Shown: positions 1-12,671, numbered from the stretch's first letter. The stretch: DNA of 64,000 bases from Amyloporia xantha (GCA_036971615.1 JAYKKR010000011.1:744001-808000); one strand, 5' to 3'. The notes: generated by a model from the letters alone, not told the origin. Numbers and translations are program-made.

Positions 1-867
1 GCTCGTAATTTGTGTAGCTATATCTCCCTTTCCTTCGATAGGAGATGCCACGACCATATACTGAACATGCTCAATTTCAGGTCGTTTCTTCCTTTGCATG
101 ATAGTGATGAGGTCTAGCTCCTCAATGTAACAGTAGAGTGCATGTTCAATCTCCATTCTCGAATCTGGACGAAGCCATTTAAGCGTCGTCATATATCGGC
201 CTACTATTGGGAACTAAAGTGCGTTCTACATTCTAGAGCCCCCGCTCGCCCAGATCCGATGCAGCGTTAAATTGAGAAGTGTTTATATGAGTCACCCACC
301 TCCCACAGCCTACAACAGCCCGTTCCGAAGGCTGTCCTATCTTGCATGATTTATCTCACGCACGGAATTATTCACAACGTGCTACGATCGCCGGCTCAAA
401 AAATAGTGCACACAAGGACTTCAATGGCAAGCGTCATAGCTAGTCTTCTGTCCTGTTCGCAGATGTCAACGTAAATTGCCGAAGTGCACGCCCAAGGGCA
501 AAGCTTCTCTCCCAGCTCTCTGCCTAGTATGTATGTGGGCTGCATGTCAATCCACTCTATTAGGCCCCAGGAGATGCTCTCAAACCGGTAAATGGATTTC
601 GACGACAAGACTCGCCCCATATAGCCTGCAGCTGATAATGAATGCCATCATCTCCGTCGAGTCTGGATTATACACCGGCTAAACTCTGACTTTCTCTAGT
701 CTCTTGGCGCATTACCTACTCCTTCGACTGCGTCCACAACACATGCGCCTTCAAACTTTGCGCATCGGATTTTACCGTCGAATGAACACACTACAGCGTT
801 CTTGGAACGATCAATGGTGAATGGTCACATAACGCTATATAACGAGGCTAAGAGCAGGAAGTACATC
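1..867. other. No gene recognised
   Basis: I see no reading frame here with a recognisable domain, no tRNA and no convincing repeat. Short open frames on both strands lack codon structure or splice-linked continuation. It is the flank downstream of the membrane-protein gene that ends at 868. Confidence 0.4.
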
Positions 868-2257
868 TTACACAGGCTCTGGCATCCCACTCTCTGCTCC
901 CTTACTCGCTTCATTTACAGCATCCGGCTTGCTCTGTAGATGGCGGCTGATAACAACTGCGAAGGACTGTATGACGGACGACAGCTCGAAGGTAGGTGAC
1001 CTGAAGGCCATATCACCAGAAGACGGAGCGGAGCTATCCACCTGTTGTGCCCAGCCTAATCCTATACGAACATTGATCAACATAAATGTGATACCAGCTA
1101 TTGGAGCCAAAGTATCGATGAAGAAGTATTGGACGCTGCTGTCAGTGTGATAGAGCACGAAGAAGATGATACCGTATACTCTGTATGTACAGCATCAGTC
1201 GCTCATGATTGCTTGTACACGATGGCAAGTAGTGACGTACGTATATATTGCTGCACTCTCAGTGATGATGACGAGAATTCGCTGTCAATCGCAGTTGTTT
1301 TCATCATGTACTCATTTTGAAGAAACGAGACCGACCTTTAGATTCCCGCCACCTATTGCTTGGTACAGGGTCTGGTTCGCACGCCAGACTCGCCAGGCGA
1401 TGCCAGCTGATATCGCGATATTCTTCAGTGAGTATCTTGGCCCCGAAGCAAAATGTGTAACGAGTGCTTACTCGTGCTGTATGCGTTAGTACTATTGAAC
1501 GGGGAAGGAGGTCAGTCAGCCCACAATGCGTGATTGATCGTGTGACATACATGGCACTGAAGCTATAACAAGCCGATATCCAGCGGGATAACTGCACGCC
1601 ATACACCGAACTGAATGCTAGGCGTGTGACTTCATGTACAGAACCGGGCCCTGTCACTGCAAGAAGCATTTTCGGGACGTAGTTCGCCGGAGTCGATAAA
1701 TCGACGCACCACATAGTCCAAGGAACGTGCATACGGGCAGAGCGATGATAAAATAATTGTGCCCCCAGACAACCCACAGCCTGAATATCTTCAAAATATA
1801 GATTCAGCCAGCCATTATCTCAGGTGTTGGAGCTTTAGGTGCTCACAATGATGAAGTCTGTCACGATTAGGGTTGCCACGAGGAAAGTGATATTTGCAAC
1901 ATTAGGCTTGAAGGTGATATCAGAGTAGTAAAGGAGTGGATCTGCACCGTCCATGAAATTGACGAAGGCGTCGAAAAGGCGAATCACCGTTGTGATCCAA
2001 TGCTATCCACGCCGATGAGCCCAATGTCGTTCTGGAGTCACGGTGAACGAGCTTACGCCAGTGATGGTCATAATCATGCCTACACATCCTAGGATGATCG
2101 GAGTAAAGTAAGCAGACCACGAAACCGGTTGTTGAGCTCTTGCACGTATGAAGAGGAGATACAGAGCGCTTGCAGCTAAGAACAAGAAGACACCATAGAG
2201 AAGACTCTCAATGACTGCCGCCGCAAGGCTGACATAGACGAGGGACGGCTGCGCCAT
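868..2257 (-). CDS. Multi-membrane-segment protein, Agaricomycete-expanded family (possibly decayed)
   Basis: Function unknown. The protein starts MAQPSLVYVSLAAAVIES and has several hydrophobic segments, including IESLLYGVFLFLAASALYLL, FRLWVVWGHNYFIIALPVC and FFIDTLAPIAGITFMLINVR, followed by a hydrophilic tail ending near 868. I recall this pattern from a large Agaricomycete family of about seven-TM proteins of unknown role; that is memory, not a search. Exons that close in frame on the minus strand: 2057-2257, 1847-2002, 1656-1710 flanked pieces (1710-1788, 1551-1656), then about 1472-1491. The next hydrophobic block (NIAISAGIAWRVW, near 1420) does not join in the same frame with the only good splice sites. 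One frame break is therefore possible and the gene may be a pseudogene. The last exon begins near 1180 and ends at 868. A damaged mirror-image piece lies at 38241-38539. This is not a STE3 receptor. Confidence 0.5.
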
Positions 2258-3392
2258 TTTTGAGCCCCGAGACAGGGCCGGGGAACTTAAATAGGAGCTG
2301 ACGAGAAAGTACAGAATTTAGTAGGTCCACGACCATTTGGAGTCCAACTCATGATGGTTCTATTTGCGAGAATTACTTTGATCCACGGTGTTAAGAAATC
2401 AAACCTCAAGCGATTTTTGAGACACGCCGAGCGGTTAGAGCAGGCTGCAGCTACAAGGAATGGTTCGGACTTGTACATGGGCGGACGTGTCAGTACTCTG
2501 CATCCGCCCATCGAAAGACCCTAGTAGGAAGTGCCCCAAGAAGATCTGGCCTTTAGGAATGAGTTCGAGCTTGACAAATGCTTCCCCTTTGTAAGTGTAT
2601 CTCACTATTCCATTCCTGTGTCAGTCTCACTGTCTTGTATACATCGTCAACTCTCTCTCTAAACAATGGGCTCGGGGTTGCCCTGGTCTGCATTCGTACT
2701 GATCCAAGGTAGCCTACTCACATTCAGGCCCTCATCGAACATTGGTTTCTTTTGTTCATCAGACTGTTCGGTATCTCGTCCGCTGATTGATTTTCCACAC
2801 GCATCTTCCGTAGTAAAAGAGAACTACGAACTGTCTCAGTCCCAATCGGATCAATCTAGCTTTAGGTGTGGAACGTACTGCGGCTACGCTGCTATGCGCT
2901 TTTGAAATTGCAAAAAGAGGACTGCTAAACAACGAGTTCGTTCTACCATCCCGGACTGGAGGCAATGAGTCTTATCGCGTGGGCACCAAGACGGCCGACG
3001 CCATCGCATCTCTTCTGCGACGTCTCTTGCCAATCGTCAGTGGACATCGTCCGATAAGGCTAGACAGCACTAAGGGCAAGAATGAGGATCTGTTTAAACT
3101 TTACCATGTCAGGCCTCCGAACAGTTTGACTAGAACTTCCACCTCGGACCCATATTCCCATGCCTTTCCCAGTGCAAATATCGCAATCTGAACTTGTTTA
3201 GGGGACAAGTGTCGGCATCAGGGAGTTCCTACGAACCATCAAAGCTGCAGAGAAGAGACGACTAGCTCTTTGTTCCATTTTTTGGAACAAATTGAACGAA
3301 TTTCCTCAGCCCCTCCTTTTTGTGAAGCCCCCAAAAGGCTCCTACGGGGCATGCTGAGAAGGGGAAGTATGTAGTCGAACCTCCCGGTTGAT
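2258..3392. other. No gene recognised
   Basis: Open frames exist (for example plus 2666-2905 and 2868-3191, which could be spliced near 2860 to give about 150 residues), but none shows a domain I know. I see no repeat or RNA gene. It lies just outside the left arm of the inverted duplication. Confidence 0.35.
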
Positions 3393-4367
3393 GTCCAGAG
3401 CTGCTGAAACATCAAAATGCGGCGGGGGACGTGATGAAAGATGAGAAGGAAACCATGCTGATCAGTTGTCTAGAGCAGTAGTGCCGATCAAATCGCTGTA
3501 CCAAAAGGTGTATCACGAACCAAATCTGCAGCTGACATCAATCCTCATGATTATGACAGACCGCTTCATTAGCCATAAATATCGGATCCGCAAAAACATC
3601 CCCACATTGCAGTACAGTACATGCGAGGTCTCGTACCAGACTGTGCGTAGGTAGATATGTAACTTTGTTTCGGCAGGCCGCAGTGATGATAATTTGAAGA
3701 AAGCGTCACCCATTTCTTCTGACAGACCGCCCACCAGACGCGATCATGTGACTTTCATCTCCCCAAAGGAGAGCGAGGAATGTACGATGACCGCGGCATA
3801 CGATCATACATAGTCGCTGCTTACGATGGACTACATAGAATATGATGGTACAGAAGGTTGTGTACAGAGGCTTTATTTTTTACATGTACAGATGCTATAG
3901 AACATTAAAGAACAACTTCGGATAGCGGATGACCGGAACTATATCAACGACCACTGAGATGAACCTCTCAAAAGACTAGTGAGACTCAATGAGTGTGTTG
4001 ACCTTGTCACTGCTCGGACAATGATACCAGGCAGCAGCAAGCTTTCGGATATAGGAAGTCAATATCCTTTGTCTGAAACCAGGTAAATATTCATATGTGC
4101 ACAGGACCTCTTGAGCCAATTTACCCAACCTAGTATAGTATCGAACTGCAAAGAAAGTGTATTTTGTCGTTCAAATCAAGTTGGCGACAAGGGCGTGCTG
4201 TCGTACGGACGATAGAGTTATGCAACGTTGCTCGTCAGCGATGATACAAGTACTGTCCAGACTATAAGTACAGGAGAGATCAGTGATGCCGTCTAGGAGG
4301 AGCACCTTCAGAGGTACGTACGCTTTGAGTGAAGTGATTGTGGAGGACGTTAGACGCGGTAGAGACT

Positions 4368-6299
4368 TCAACAAGGACACCAACTGCACAACCACCTTCC
4401 ATGGGGAGTAGCTGCCCCCTCGGATGGGAACACCATGACCGGTTTCCGTTCGTACTCGTGAAAGCGGAAAGATGGAAAGTGTGCATCCCATTTTGATAAC
4501 AATTGTGGCTCTCTAATAGCTTCCGAGCGCACCTCCGAGCGCGCATATCTCATGACAACCCGTTCGAACCCGAGCTGTGGTTGTGCATGAACGAGTGACG
4601 CAAGTACTTCATCGATTTCCTGATCAGAGTATCCAGCGATGTGAATCTCGGACAGTTGGGGACACATGGGTCTGTAGACCGTGGCGTTCGTTATCGATAA
4701 GGCTTCGAGGAGCCCTCGGAAGTCACGAGAATCTTTAAAGTCCACGTACAAACTCGTTAGCGTAGGGAGAGCTAGTGGGGGAGTATCAGAATAATCAATG
4801 TACTCGTAGGCGAAGTGAGATATCCATAATTCTCGCAGTGATTCCGGCGCCATAGAAAGAAGCCTCGGCAACCATTGGAACGTAGGCACGCGTATACTGT
4901 CCACGTATACCCCACCAGAAGGTCCTAATGCGATTATTCTGCGCCGGTGGAAAACAGTGTTGATGCACATTTGTGTGATCTTTGAGAATGACGGTATCTT
5001 TGTGAGTGCGTTCAACAACTTCTCATCATCCACCATAGAAAGCCACAACTGTACCGATGTCTCTTGGCCAACCGCGATGTGCAAGAGCAGCTCACAGGCA
5101 CTCGACTCCAATGCAACGCTCCGCAGTCTCGGTAGAGAGGGGACAGGCATCTCGTCAATATGATCAACCTCCACAGGTCCCGACATCGTGAGATCCTCCA
5201 GAGCGGGACACTGACAAAGAAGAGTAATGATGGATGTTATTTTGACATTGTATACTTTTAAACTTAGTGATGTGAGGTGGGGGAAAGATCCTTCAGGTAT
5301 CCATGGGAGGCGCGACAGAGAGAGTACTCGGAGGTGGGAGTGGGATATTCGGTCATTCCCTTCAAGAAAGGCATTTGGATCGTGAATATGGTTGGGGTCC
5401 ATATATCCCGAAACCACGAGGTCCTCCAAAGCTGGACACTGACGAAGCATGGTCATGATGGAGGAAACCTTGACACCGCATTCTGTTAAACAGATTGACG
5501 TGAGGTGGGGGAAAGATCCCTCAAGTATCCATGGGAGGTACGTCAGGGAAAGTACTCGGAGGTGGGGTGTTCGGTCATTCCAACCAAGGAACGGATTCGG
5601 ATCGTCAGGATTCGAACGTAGATCTCCGGAAATAGTGAGATCACTCAGACCCACGCCTAGAAAGTCGAGGTAACCGCTATGCTCGTGACCGAATCCATGC
5701 CACAGCAGTGATCGAATGCGCCGGCCGTCCGAATGCAGCAGGTCTGCCAAGGAATCACTTGGACTACGGCTGTGCGATATCGTAACATGTAAAGGGACAG
5801 CGCCAGACCGTTCGAGAAACACGCGTGGCCTACCATGGTCGCTGTCGAGGAATGTGTTCCAGAGCACTGGAGTCCCTCGTGCAACCGTACACCAATGTCG
5901 GCAGATCTGCGTCAAGAGCAGACTGCCCTCGATCCTGGTGTCCTTTCCACGACGATGCAGACTGCTGCGAGCAGAAACAAACTCGTCGAATATCGTCCCT
6001 AGGACTTCAGCTGGCAGACGGTTGATGAGACAACGGGAGTTCCTACTGGTCCGTATGAGGGCGAGGGTAGAAATCAGCTGAATTTCCATGTCTTCAAGCT
6101 GAGATGTCTAAGTAAAGCCTTGACGATCGACCAGACATCACGTACCAGATCTGTGCTATGAAAACCATATGAGCTTTCACGACATCAAATGAACATAGAG
6201 ATTGAAGTACCTTGTTGTCGCTACTTCTTCATGCAGTTTCGACATCGCCAGTTTGAACAAGGACATTGCCGACATGGATTCTCCAAGGGCGAGTGCCAT
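4368..6299 (-). CDS. F-box protein, copy A (left arm)
   Basis: Probable substrate adaptor of an SCF ubiquitin ligase, target unknown. Three exons: 6211-6299, a 10-nt microexon 6146-6155 and 4368-6098; both joins keep frame. The protein starts MALALGESMSAM and the long exon opens LEDMEIQLISTLALIRTSRN. The F-box-like domain (INRLPAEVLGTIFDEF ... QICRHWCTVARGTPVLWNTF) covers about residues 50-105, followed by leucine-rich stretches without clear catalytic motifs, which is typical of Agaricomycete F-box/LRR families. About 606 residues, ending SWCPC. I chose the upstream ATG at 6299 because all four paralogues in the window share this exon layout. Paralogues: 32169-34247 (nearly identical mirror copy), 35787-37498 and 20565-22304. 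Confidence 0.85.
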
Positions 6300-7279
6300 C
6301 TTCCCTATGTTGTGTCAAGAAGAAAGAGAGGGCTACCTGACTGCTATGAGTATCTATCGTAGCCAGCGGTAACCGGTAAGCAGGACATGCGTAAGCGAAA
6401 GCCAACCGCACCGCTGCCAGTCACTGGACGCGAGAATCGTATGAGCGTTTTCTTGCGGTATACCGGGGAAATCTACGCTTGCGATGGAAAACTTGATCAA
6501 TACTGTGAGGCGTTGAGAGAAGGAGCACCGAGGATGGACGTTGTGTTGAAGTCTATGCGCATCAAAGACAAATCAAAGGTCATACACGCGTCTGCAACGC
6601 GTCTGTGGCGTTGAGCGCTTATCCAGGATCTCTCACTTTGCCAGCTGGAAGGCGAAGAATTTGAAGTCGGCCTTGTTCCACCAGAAGTGGACTCAAGCGG
6701 ACACACTGCTGTTCCTTGGTGAACTACACAGTTGGGATACTCAGCTCTTCAAATATTTGAATGAATATTGGTTGTATCTGGCATCGACGTTGAAGTGACT
6801 TCGTCGTTTGAAATGGTGGTACGCTTGCGATGTCCACCTTCTGCTCTAGATGATCGCGCCTGGTTACTCGTCTCCGACACTGTGCTCGTTACTTGAATGC
6901 TTGAACCATGTTCAACGGTCGAATGAGGTATTGATTCTGGCGATCGGGTGAGTAACATCTTACTTGCTGTACTTCTCAGATGCATACAGAATAATCAATT
7001 TAGAACATCTCATTCGTGATCCTCGCCACTGCACAAACTGCTCTATATATCGCAATTTCCAACACCTTCCAAATGCTCCCCACAAGATCTCCCAGCCTTC
7101 ATCACACTCGAAAGGGATAATTTATACTAAACGCGAACGAAGTTACAATCAAGGTAGCGTGCGCCAAACGAAATTACGCAGGAACAACTTGAGAGCTGCC
7201 TCTCTGCATGGGGACAGCGGTCAACATGTGCTGTTGTCGTGCGGATGAGCGGCAGCGTGCTTACCCATGAACAGGACAC
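6300..7279. other. Intergenic part of left arm
   Basis: No gene recognised. It mirrors 31220-32168 in the right arm with more divergence than the flanking genes, which argues against a missed coding exon. It includes the 3' untranslated intron of the pheromone gene, which ends at about 7203. Confidence 0.4.
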
Positions 7280-7390
7280 TCAAGCAATGGTGCAGGACGA
7301 GTTGGTGCCGCCGTTGCCGGTATCGTAGTTGGCAGGGATCTGCTCGATCTCCTCGGCGGGGATGGGTGTAGCGATGTCGAAGGTGTCCAT
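7280..7390 (-). CDS. Lipopeptide mating pheromone precursor 1 (CTIA class)
   Basis: Single-exon 36-residue precursor. It starts MDTFDIATPIPAEE and ends NGGTNSSCTIA. The last four residues, CTIA, form a CaaX box, so the cysteine should be farnesylated, the last three residues removed and the C-terminus carboxymethylated; this is the normal route for basidiomycete pheromones. The secreted peptide probably starts within the ANYDTGNGG region, but the N-terminal cut is not obvious because no clear ER/EH-type site is present. The mature half is the same as in the copy at 31109-31219; the only difference is residue 5 (D here, V there). A TATA-like box lies about 95 nt upstream and an intron follows the stop codon. 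Confidence 0.9.
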   Translation of the reverse strand: MDTFDIATPIPAEEIEQIPANYDTGNGGTNSSCTIA

Positions 7391-7484
7391 TGTAAGTGAA
7401 GAGGGTGAGTTGAGATGTGAAGTCTCGAAGGTAGCGGTGGCTCTGAATTGATTGAGTCGCTGCCGATTCCTGCCACCAGTCCAC

Positions 7485-7494
7485 GTATTTATAC
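7485..7494 (-). promoter_or_regulatory. TATA-like box of pheromone 1
   Basis: GTATAAATAC on the minus strand, about 95 nt before the ATG at 7390. The same spacing and core recur at pheromones 2, 3 and 4. A GACAATA motif (ATTGT core, a possible HMG-box site) lies further upstream near 7532. Confidence 0.6.
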
Positions 7495-7590
7495 GTTTTC
7501 CTTCGAACTAGCCGTCGATGCGAAGACAATAACGACACTAGCTATCCAAGGTATTCCTGGATAATTTGGCCTCATTGGGCGGCGCATAGA

Positions 7591-8990
7591 AGTCTCCTGA
7601 TTCAGCGCAGCGTCATAGGACTCATGAGTTTCGGTGAGTGTTAAGTCGTCGCCGACCGGGTCTATTGTCTTACTACGGACGGCTCGAGGCGCATCTTATG
7701 ATGCGCCTCCTGATAGACGGATAATCGTTCATATCGGATGCGCGTTCTCCATAGCTCCTGATTTTGCCTAGATCTGACTTTGCAATAACTCAACTTTGAA
7801 CACGACCAAGTGCAACACGGGCCGGCGATTATGCCCTTTTCTAAAATAGAGAATATGCTCCAACGATGCTGTCGAAGGCAAGACCTCGATATCTTCATCT
7901 CCCAACTGTTTCCCAGCGATGACCAGCCCAATAAAGCTATAAACTCTAGTTCAAATAATCTGCACACAAACCGAGACTAAATGCTAAAATTCTCGCATCG
8001 TGGTCGGTACCTGTTCACGTACTTCTTCTGCTGCCTTCCATCTGCCGCTGTACCTGAGACGTTTTATTGTTGTGCAGGCTCGCCGAGACTGCGGAGGGAA
8101 AGCTCGGACGGCTGATGCCTTTCGGAAGGTCTTCTTTTCCAATTACAGATCTCCACCTTCGGGCAACGGCGGATTGATCAATTTTGTCTTGTTCCACGAT
8201 CGATAGATTGCGAATTCCCCGCCCATGGCTATATTAGGACATCCGTCAGGGTCTGGCCCGATCCGGACAAGATTCAGCGTCGGTCCAATTCGCTGGTTCT
8301 TCATCTTTGTAAGTTCCCCGATGTCCGTATCTAAAGCGCCGGTTAGGCTGGAAGGGTGAGTTCCTTTGTGGCGCCTCCACAACGTTCGAAAAACCCTCGT
8401 GATGCCGGAACGGCATTTTGAACCTAGTGAGATGTTGTTACTGTCATTTGGAATAACCATTTGTCACAATAGGGTTCCCCTGGTTTATCAGCCTCCTTCG
8501 TAACAGCGACAAAATAGGGGTGTCCTTCTTTTTTTCACGCCGGAGAGCTCAACACCGGTCAATTCGGAGTTTCCATTATACTTGATCATAATCAAGCTAG
8601 AAATCGTGATTTTATTTCATCGGCAGAACCTCTCCTCCCCTCAATATTGTGATAGATTCATTACTTCGTCACCAAAAGGACGGAAAATTGCGCCGGCCGA
8701 TCAGGTGCGTTTCAATTCTCATTCTCACTCAGGGCAGACGCATTGTGCAATCAATAAGGGGGATATATTTGCGCCAAACTCTAATCTCTCCTCTCCTGCC
8801 TCTCTCCTGCCTCTTCCCGCCGCGCGCCTATATCCCATAATCGAATCATTTATTTAACTCAAAATCTAACTCCGGTGACGAAGATGCGACAGCAAGCGCA
8901 AGAACGAAGGCGCGCTGCCTGCTCAAAAGTGGTCAGTATGATATGGCAGGGACTAGCGGCTCTCGTCACATACCGAAATGAGCAGGACGC
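7591..8990. other. No gene recognised
   Basis: AT-rich stretch between two pheromone genes. No open frame resembles a known family, and no repeat with clear ends is seen. The 3' untranslated part of pheromone 2, with its likely intron, occupies the right edge (about 8930-8990). Confidence 0.4.
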
Positions 8991-9104
8991 TCAGGCAATG
9001 GTGCACGACGAGTTGGTGCCACCGTTGCCGGTGTCGTAGTTGGCAGGGATCTGCTCAATCTCCTCGGCGGGGATGGGGGTAGCGATGGCAAAGAAGGCGT
9101 CCAT
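8991..9104 (-). CDS. Lipopeptide mating pheromone precursor 2 (CTIA class)
   Basis: 37-residue single-exon precursor starting MDAFFAIATPIPAEE and ending NGGTNSSCTIA, a CaaX pheromone. Residues from IATPIPAEE to the end match pheromones 1 and 4, so the mature peptide should be the same. It has one more residue than those copies in the N-terminal part. A TATA-like box (CATAAATAC) sits about 95 nt upstream. After the stop codon a good donor (GTATGTGA), a branch site (CTGACC) and an acceptor give a 3' untranslated intron. It is in tandem with pheromones 1 and 3 on the same strand, upstream of CLA4. Confidence 0.9.
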   Translation of the reverse strand: MDAFFAIATPIPAEEIEQIPANYDTGNGGTNSSCTIA

Positions 9105-9198
9105 TGTTAAGTGGAGAAGATGAAGAGATGTGAAGTCTCAAAGGTTAGCGGTTGTCTGGGGTGACTGAGTCGCTGCTGAGTCTCTCTGTGCCCCCCAG

Positions 9199-9207
9199 TA
9201 TTTATGC
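9199..9207 (-). promoter_or_regulatory. TATA-like box of pheromone 2
   Basis: CATAAATAC on the minus strand, about 95 nt upstream of the ATG at 9104, at the same spacing as in the other CTIA-class pheromone genes. Confidence 0.55.
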
Positions 9208-10754
9208 GTTTTGGCCAGCCTCACAAACAATGAACTAGTAAGCTCTTGACGTGCGCCCAATATACCCCTATTGCTATGTGCGAGGTCCGCTTTGACACAG
9301 GTCGAGGCTCCACGGTTATTGTTCCTTGCCAATATCGAGCGATCCATTTAGCCGTGCTTTGTTCGATTCATCGTTCACAGGTGCTTAACCTCCTGTCTAA
9401 CCCGCCGCCGGGGCGAAACCTGCATATCTTTTTGTCTTAAGTCGTACGTTTCATAGATTCTCCGATCCTTGCACTCATTTACAAATTAGACATTGTCCTG
9501 CTTTGTTACTGCACTGACGTTGACCACAGCATGTGTCACTCGTTTTGTAGGGTATCGAGATTCAACATAGGGGTAGTCCTACCGCTCAGTTTACAGGTAG
9601 TCCAGGTGTCGTCAGCAAGTGCAGACCACGGCTTCTAAAATACTCAAGATATTTCGATATCCATGCCTTTCAGGATATCGTGTATCCAGAACATTATCTC
9701 CGTGTCAAGAACTGCGTAAAGCCGTTTCTCAGACTCGGAGACAACAGGCATCCTTTGAAGTATCATGAAAATATACTCGGATATGAATCCCTTTCTTATC
9801 CTCAGTGAAACATATTGCCATATACTCTTACTCTTTGACGCACGTAAAATAGCACCTTTCCAGATTATCGTGTTCTGTCGTTGGCTCTATACCACTGTAC
9901 GTCATCTGCTACTACCCTCAGAGCACGAGAAGCGTGAGATGACATGCTACAAGTCGATAATGTGCTTTATTTCCTGCTATACTACGGTCGAGGTGGAATA
10001 TACAAGTCTGCGATTAGAAACAGTCACCGCATTATCCCACTGGCAGTTCTCCTTAGATGAATCTGAAATAGAAACTGTGCTCGGGTACTTCATACGGTAG
10101 CATTTTACCCGGTAAATCCCTGACAGGCCTAAGCGACTACGCACACGAATATATAAGTTCGCCTCATCATGCCCATAGAATGGTCGGATAATGTGCACCG
10201 GCGCATCATCGTTGCCACAACACTCAGAAGCTTAAGTGAAATAGCTCATACGATTCAGAACTTCAAGCGGACATCCTCTTTGTCTCCTGATGGGCAGCAT
10301 CGAGGACGGTGTCACACTTGTCATATCCATGGCCAACTTGCCAATGAGCCCACAGCCATGTGCCAAAAAGCTTGCCAGTCAATGTCAAAGCAATAATCGC
10401 GACGCCCGGATCAAATAACCTGTCAATTCGTGATGCATCACATGCCAACTCATCCCCCGTAATCGTACACTGCTCCGCAGAAGCCCCAATGCTTCTTTTC
10501 TCCCGCCCAAACGACCAAGCCCAGATGCTCTAAAAAGCTACACTACGGTGAACGAAGATGCTGATAATGTTAGGCGCGTAACGCAAATCGCGCTAAAAAT
10601 GAATGAGAGTGGTGCGTGGGTGTAAGACGGGAGGGGGGAGATGATGCTGATTCTCGCTCCTGTTTCGGGATGGTCAGCGGAAGCGATCGGACAAAGACTG
10701 TCACCAACGTACCTGATGAGCTGAGATGCAAAGAGATGTCATGATACGCGATGC
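9208..10754. other. No gene recognised
   Basis: The longest open frame (plus 9765-10100, 111 residues) has no motif I recognise, is cysteine- and tyrosine-rich and is probably chance. The right edge is the 3' untranslated part of pheromone 3. Confidence 0.35.
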
Positions 10755-10868
10755 TCATGCGATGGTGCACGAGTAGTTTGTGGAACCGTTGCCGGTGTCA
10801 TAGTTAGCAGGGATCTGCTCGGTCTCCTCCGAAGGGATGGGCGCAGCGATGGTGAAGAAGGTGTCCAT
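10755..10868 (-). CDS. Lipopeptide mating pheromone precursor 3 (CTIA class, diverged)
   Basis: 37-residue precursor starting MDTFFTIAAPIPSEE and ending NGSTNYSCTIA. It has the same design as pheromones 1, 2 and 4 but substitutions in the mature half (G to S, S to Y next to the CaaX cysteine) as well as in the leader. It could therefore signal to a different receptor, or be a diverging copy. The CaaX box CTIA is intact. A TATA box lies at 10965-10974 and a likely intron follows the stop (donor GTACGTTG just left of 10725). It is the nearest pheromone gene to CLA4. Confidence 0.88.
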   Translation of the reverse strand: MDTFFTIAAPIPSEETEQIPANYDTGNGSTNYSCTIA

Positions 10869-10964
10869 TGCGAATGGTGCGCGTGAGGATGAGGGTATCC
10901 CGAGAGGAAGGTAGGCGAAGATGTCTGAGTGACTTCGTTGCTGGAACGCTTGGGCCGTCGCGCA

Positions 10965-10974
10965 GTATTTATAC
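10965..10974 (-). promoter_or_regulatory. TATA-like box of pheromone 3
   Basis: GTATAAATAC on the minus strand, about 97 nt upstream of the ATG at 10868. ATTGT-core motifs lie near 11004 and 11113. Confidence 0.55.
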
Positions 10975-12671
10975 CACTGTCTCGCGCGGCGTTTGGACGG
11001 TAGACAATAGCATGATCGTGCTCGGGAAAAGCGGATGATCGAGGGGCAGGTACGTGCGTGTTCCGGGTATCTTTGCGTACTGTATTGGCGACGGTCGAGG
11101 CACGAGGGAAATGAGCTATTGTCTTTGACAACGGATCAGGGAGGTGGACTCACGGATGTGTCTTCCCAGCTGTCTAAGCACAGACAGAAGCAAAGCCACT
11201 TATGATATCATGATCCTGGATGAGCGCACGTCTCTATTTCTTTGCTATGAGCCCAGCGTCAGCCGTAGCTTACGGTGATCATCGCCTCTACGCAGGCCTG
11301 CAAGCGTTAACGGCAGTCGTCCTTATCGCCCGCGCGCCAGGGAATAAAACAGCCTAGTCATCCAGCGATAGCCGCATGAGCATCTGTGCATCGATGTGTA
11401 CGAGCTTCCCTCGAAGGTTCGCCTCAAGACATGCTTGAGCAGAACAAAAAAACCTCGGGCTGCTTTATGATCATGCGAGTCATGCTCAGGAACTGCCCAG
11501 TCTGCTGAGCCGAGGGCGTGTATCTTGCGGCGATATAGCAAGCCAACCCGGGCACTCCCTTGGGACCAAGTTGGGACTGCTTTATTGTGTTGCGCCTCAT
11601 CACGTGATATGTGGCGAGGAGGAGAAAACAGCAGATCGACTTTGATCGCCCGAGGCTCCGAAGATGTCTGATTTAAATGAACAAGTTCCCTTGCTTATTG
11701 TTGAAGACACTGGGACCACGGGCCTCGAGCCGGCTATGGATTTGGAATGAAAGCCACCGGGAACAGCGGATTCGGTAGACTCGCGAGACTGTTCAGTGAT
11801 AACAACTGTCTCTTCCCCCCACCTTGACTTACACTCTGCGACTATGCAATCCTTGTATACTTACGCGAGCCGCACAGACCCAAGAGCCTTCGTGCTGACA
11901 TACTGGGCAGGAAGCGGCTGGCCATCTGAGTCAACCTATTCAATGATTCAAGTCAGAAGAGCTGACCTTTTGGTGGAGGGTCCGCCGCATACGACGAGGT
12001 ACCACTGGTTCTGATTTCCAGCCGATGTTAGGCTACCGGCCGGCAGATCCAAAGCAGGATTACTCACTCATCGCAGACAAAAAGGTTCGTACGAACAAGA
12101 CATTGACTGTCTAACCTCGTTAGGCGAATCTCTGCGCGTTCATGCGGACTGCTGGTATGAGCTTTGAATGATCATTTTCATCGTATGACTCACAATTCTC
12201 ATAGGATGATTTAGCCCGCTTTGATCCTGTTCGTCAGAGGTCAAGCTTATGGTTTCGTATAGAATCTCGCTGGTTGGGCATGGCCCGTCAATCGACATTG
12301 CTTTGCGTTGACATATCCCTTGGCTCTCGTTTGCCACTACTTCGAAAATAAGAAAACATTCGCGACATATAGAGGATTGCTGTATAGAATACGAGCCATG
12401 TGTGTGTGTCGGATTTATGAAGCTGTTCGCATGAGATACCAAAGATGGTTGCCGTGACAATTATGGTGGAAGCGTCGGCTAGATCCGAGCGCCTCAGATT
12501 GGCCGACCCCTGAAGTGCATTGCCTCTGCTTTCCTACTCAAAGCCAGCAGCTGCTCGACGACGTGCCGACGACGACGACGGCCAGCTTTGCCCTAGACGT
12601 CTATATAAATCTGACGACGACAGCCGTATTCTACATTTTGGTGGTCTCCCCGCCATCTCACTACCGCTCTC
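10975..12671. other. No gene recognised before CLA4
   Basis: Short open frames only, the longest being minus 10739-11131 (shadow of pheromone 3) and minus 12140-12460. None has a recognisable domain. The last hundred bases should hold the CLA4 promoter; a TATA-like CTATATAAATC lies near 12600. Confidence 0.35.

Larger units (their letters stand above)
3393..7590 (+). repeat. Left arm of a ~4.2 kb inverted segmental duplication
   Basis: The reverse complement of this segment matches 30915-35031 over nearly its whole length, read by eye. Matching landmarks are the outer edge (3400-3470 against 34960-35030), the F-box gene (4368-6299 against 32169-34247), the intergenic stretch, the pheromone gene (7280-7390 against 31109-31219) and its promoter up to about 7590 against 30915. 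Identity is high in the genes and lower between them, with indels. The two arms face each other across about 23 kb containing CLA4 to TPS. Boundaries are approximate to some tens of bases. Confidence 0.85.

Noticed and set aside
868..2257. Possible second STE3 receptor, because of several membrane segments
   Set aside because: The segments lack STE3 marks such as the CDISTKF and YIVQGHRFN regions, and they match another Agaricomycete membrane family instead.
9765..10100. 111-residue open frame
   Set aside because: No domain, skewed composition and no supporting splice or promoter structure; probably chance in AT-rich DNA.
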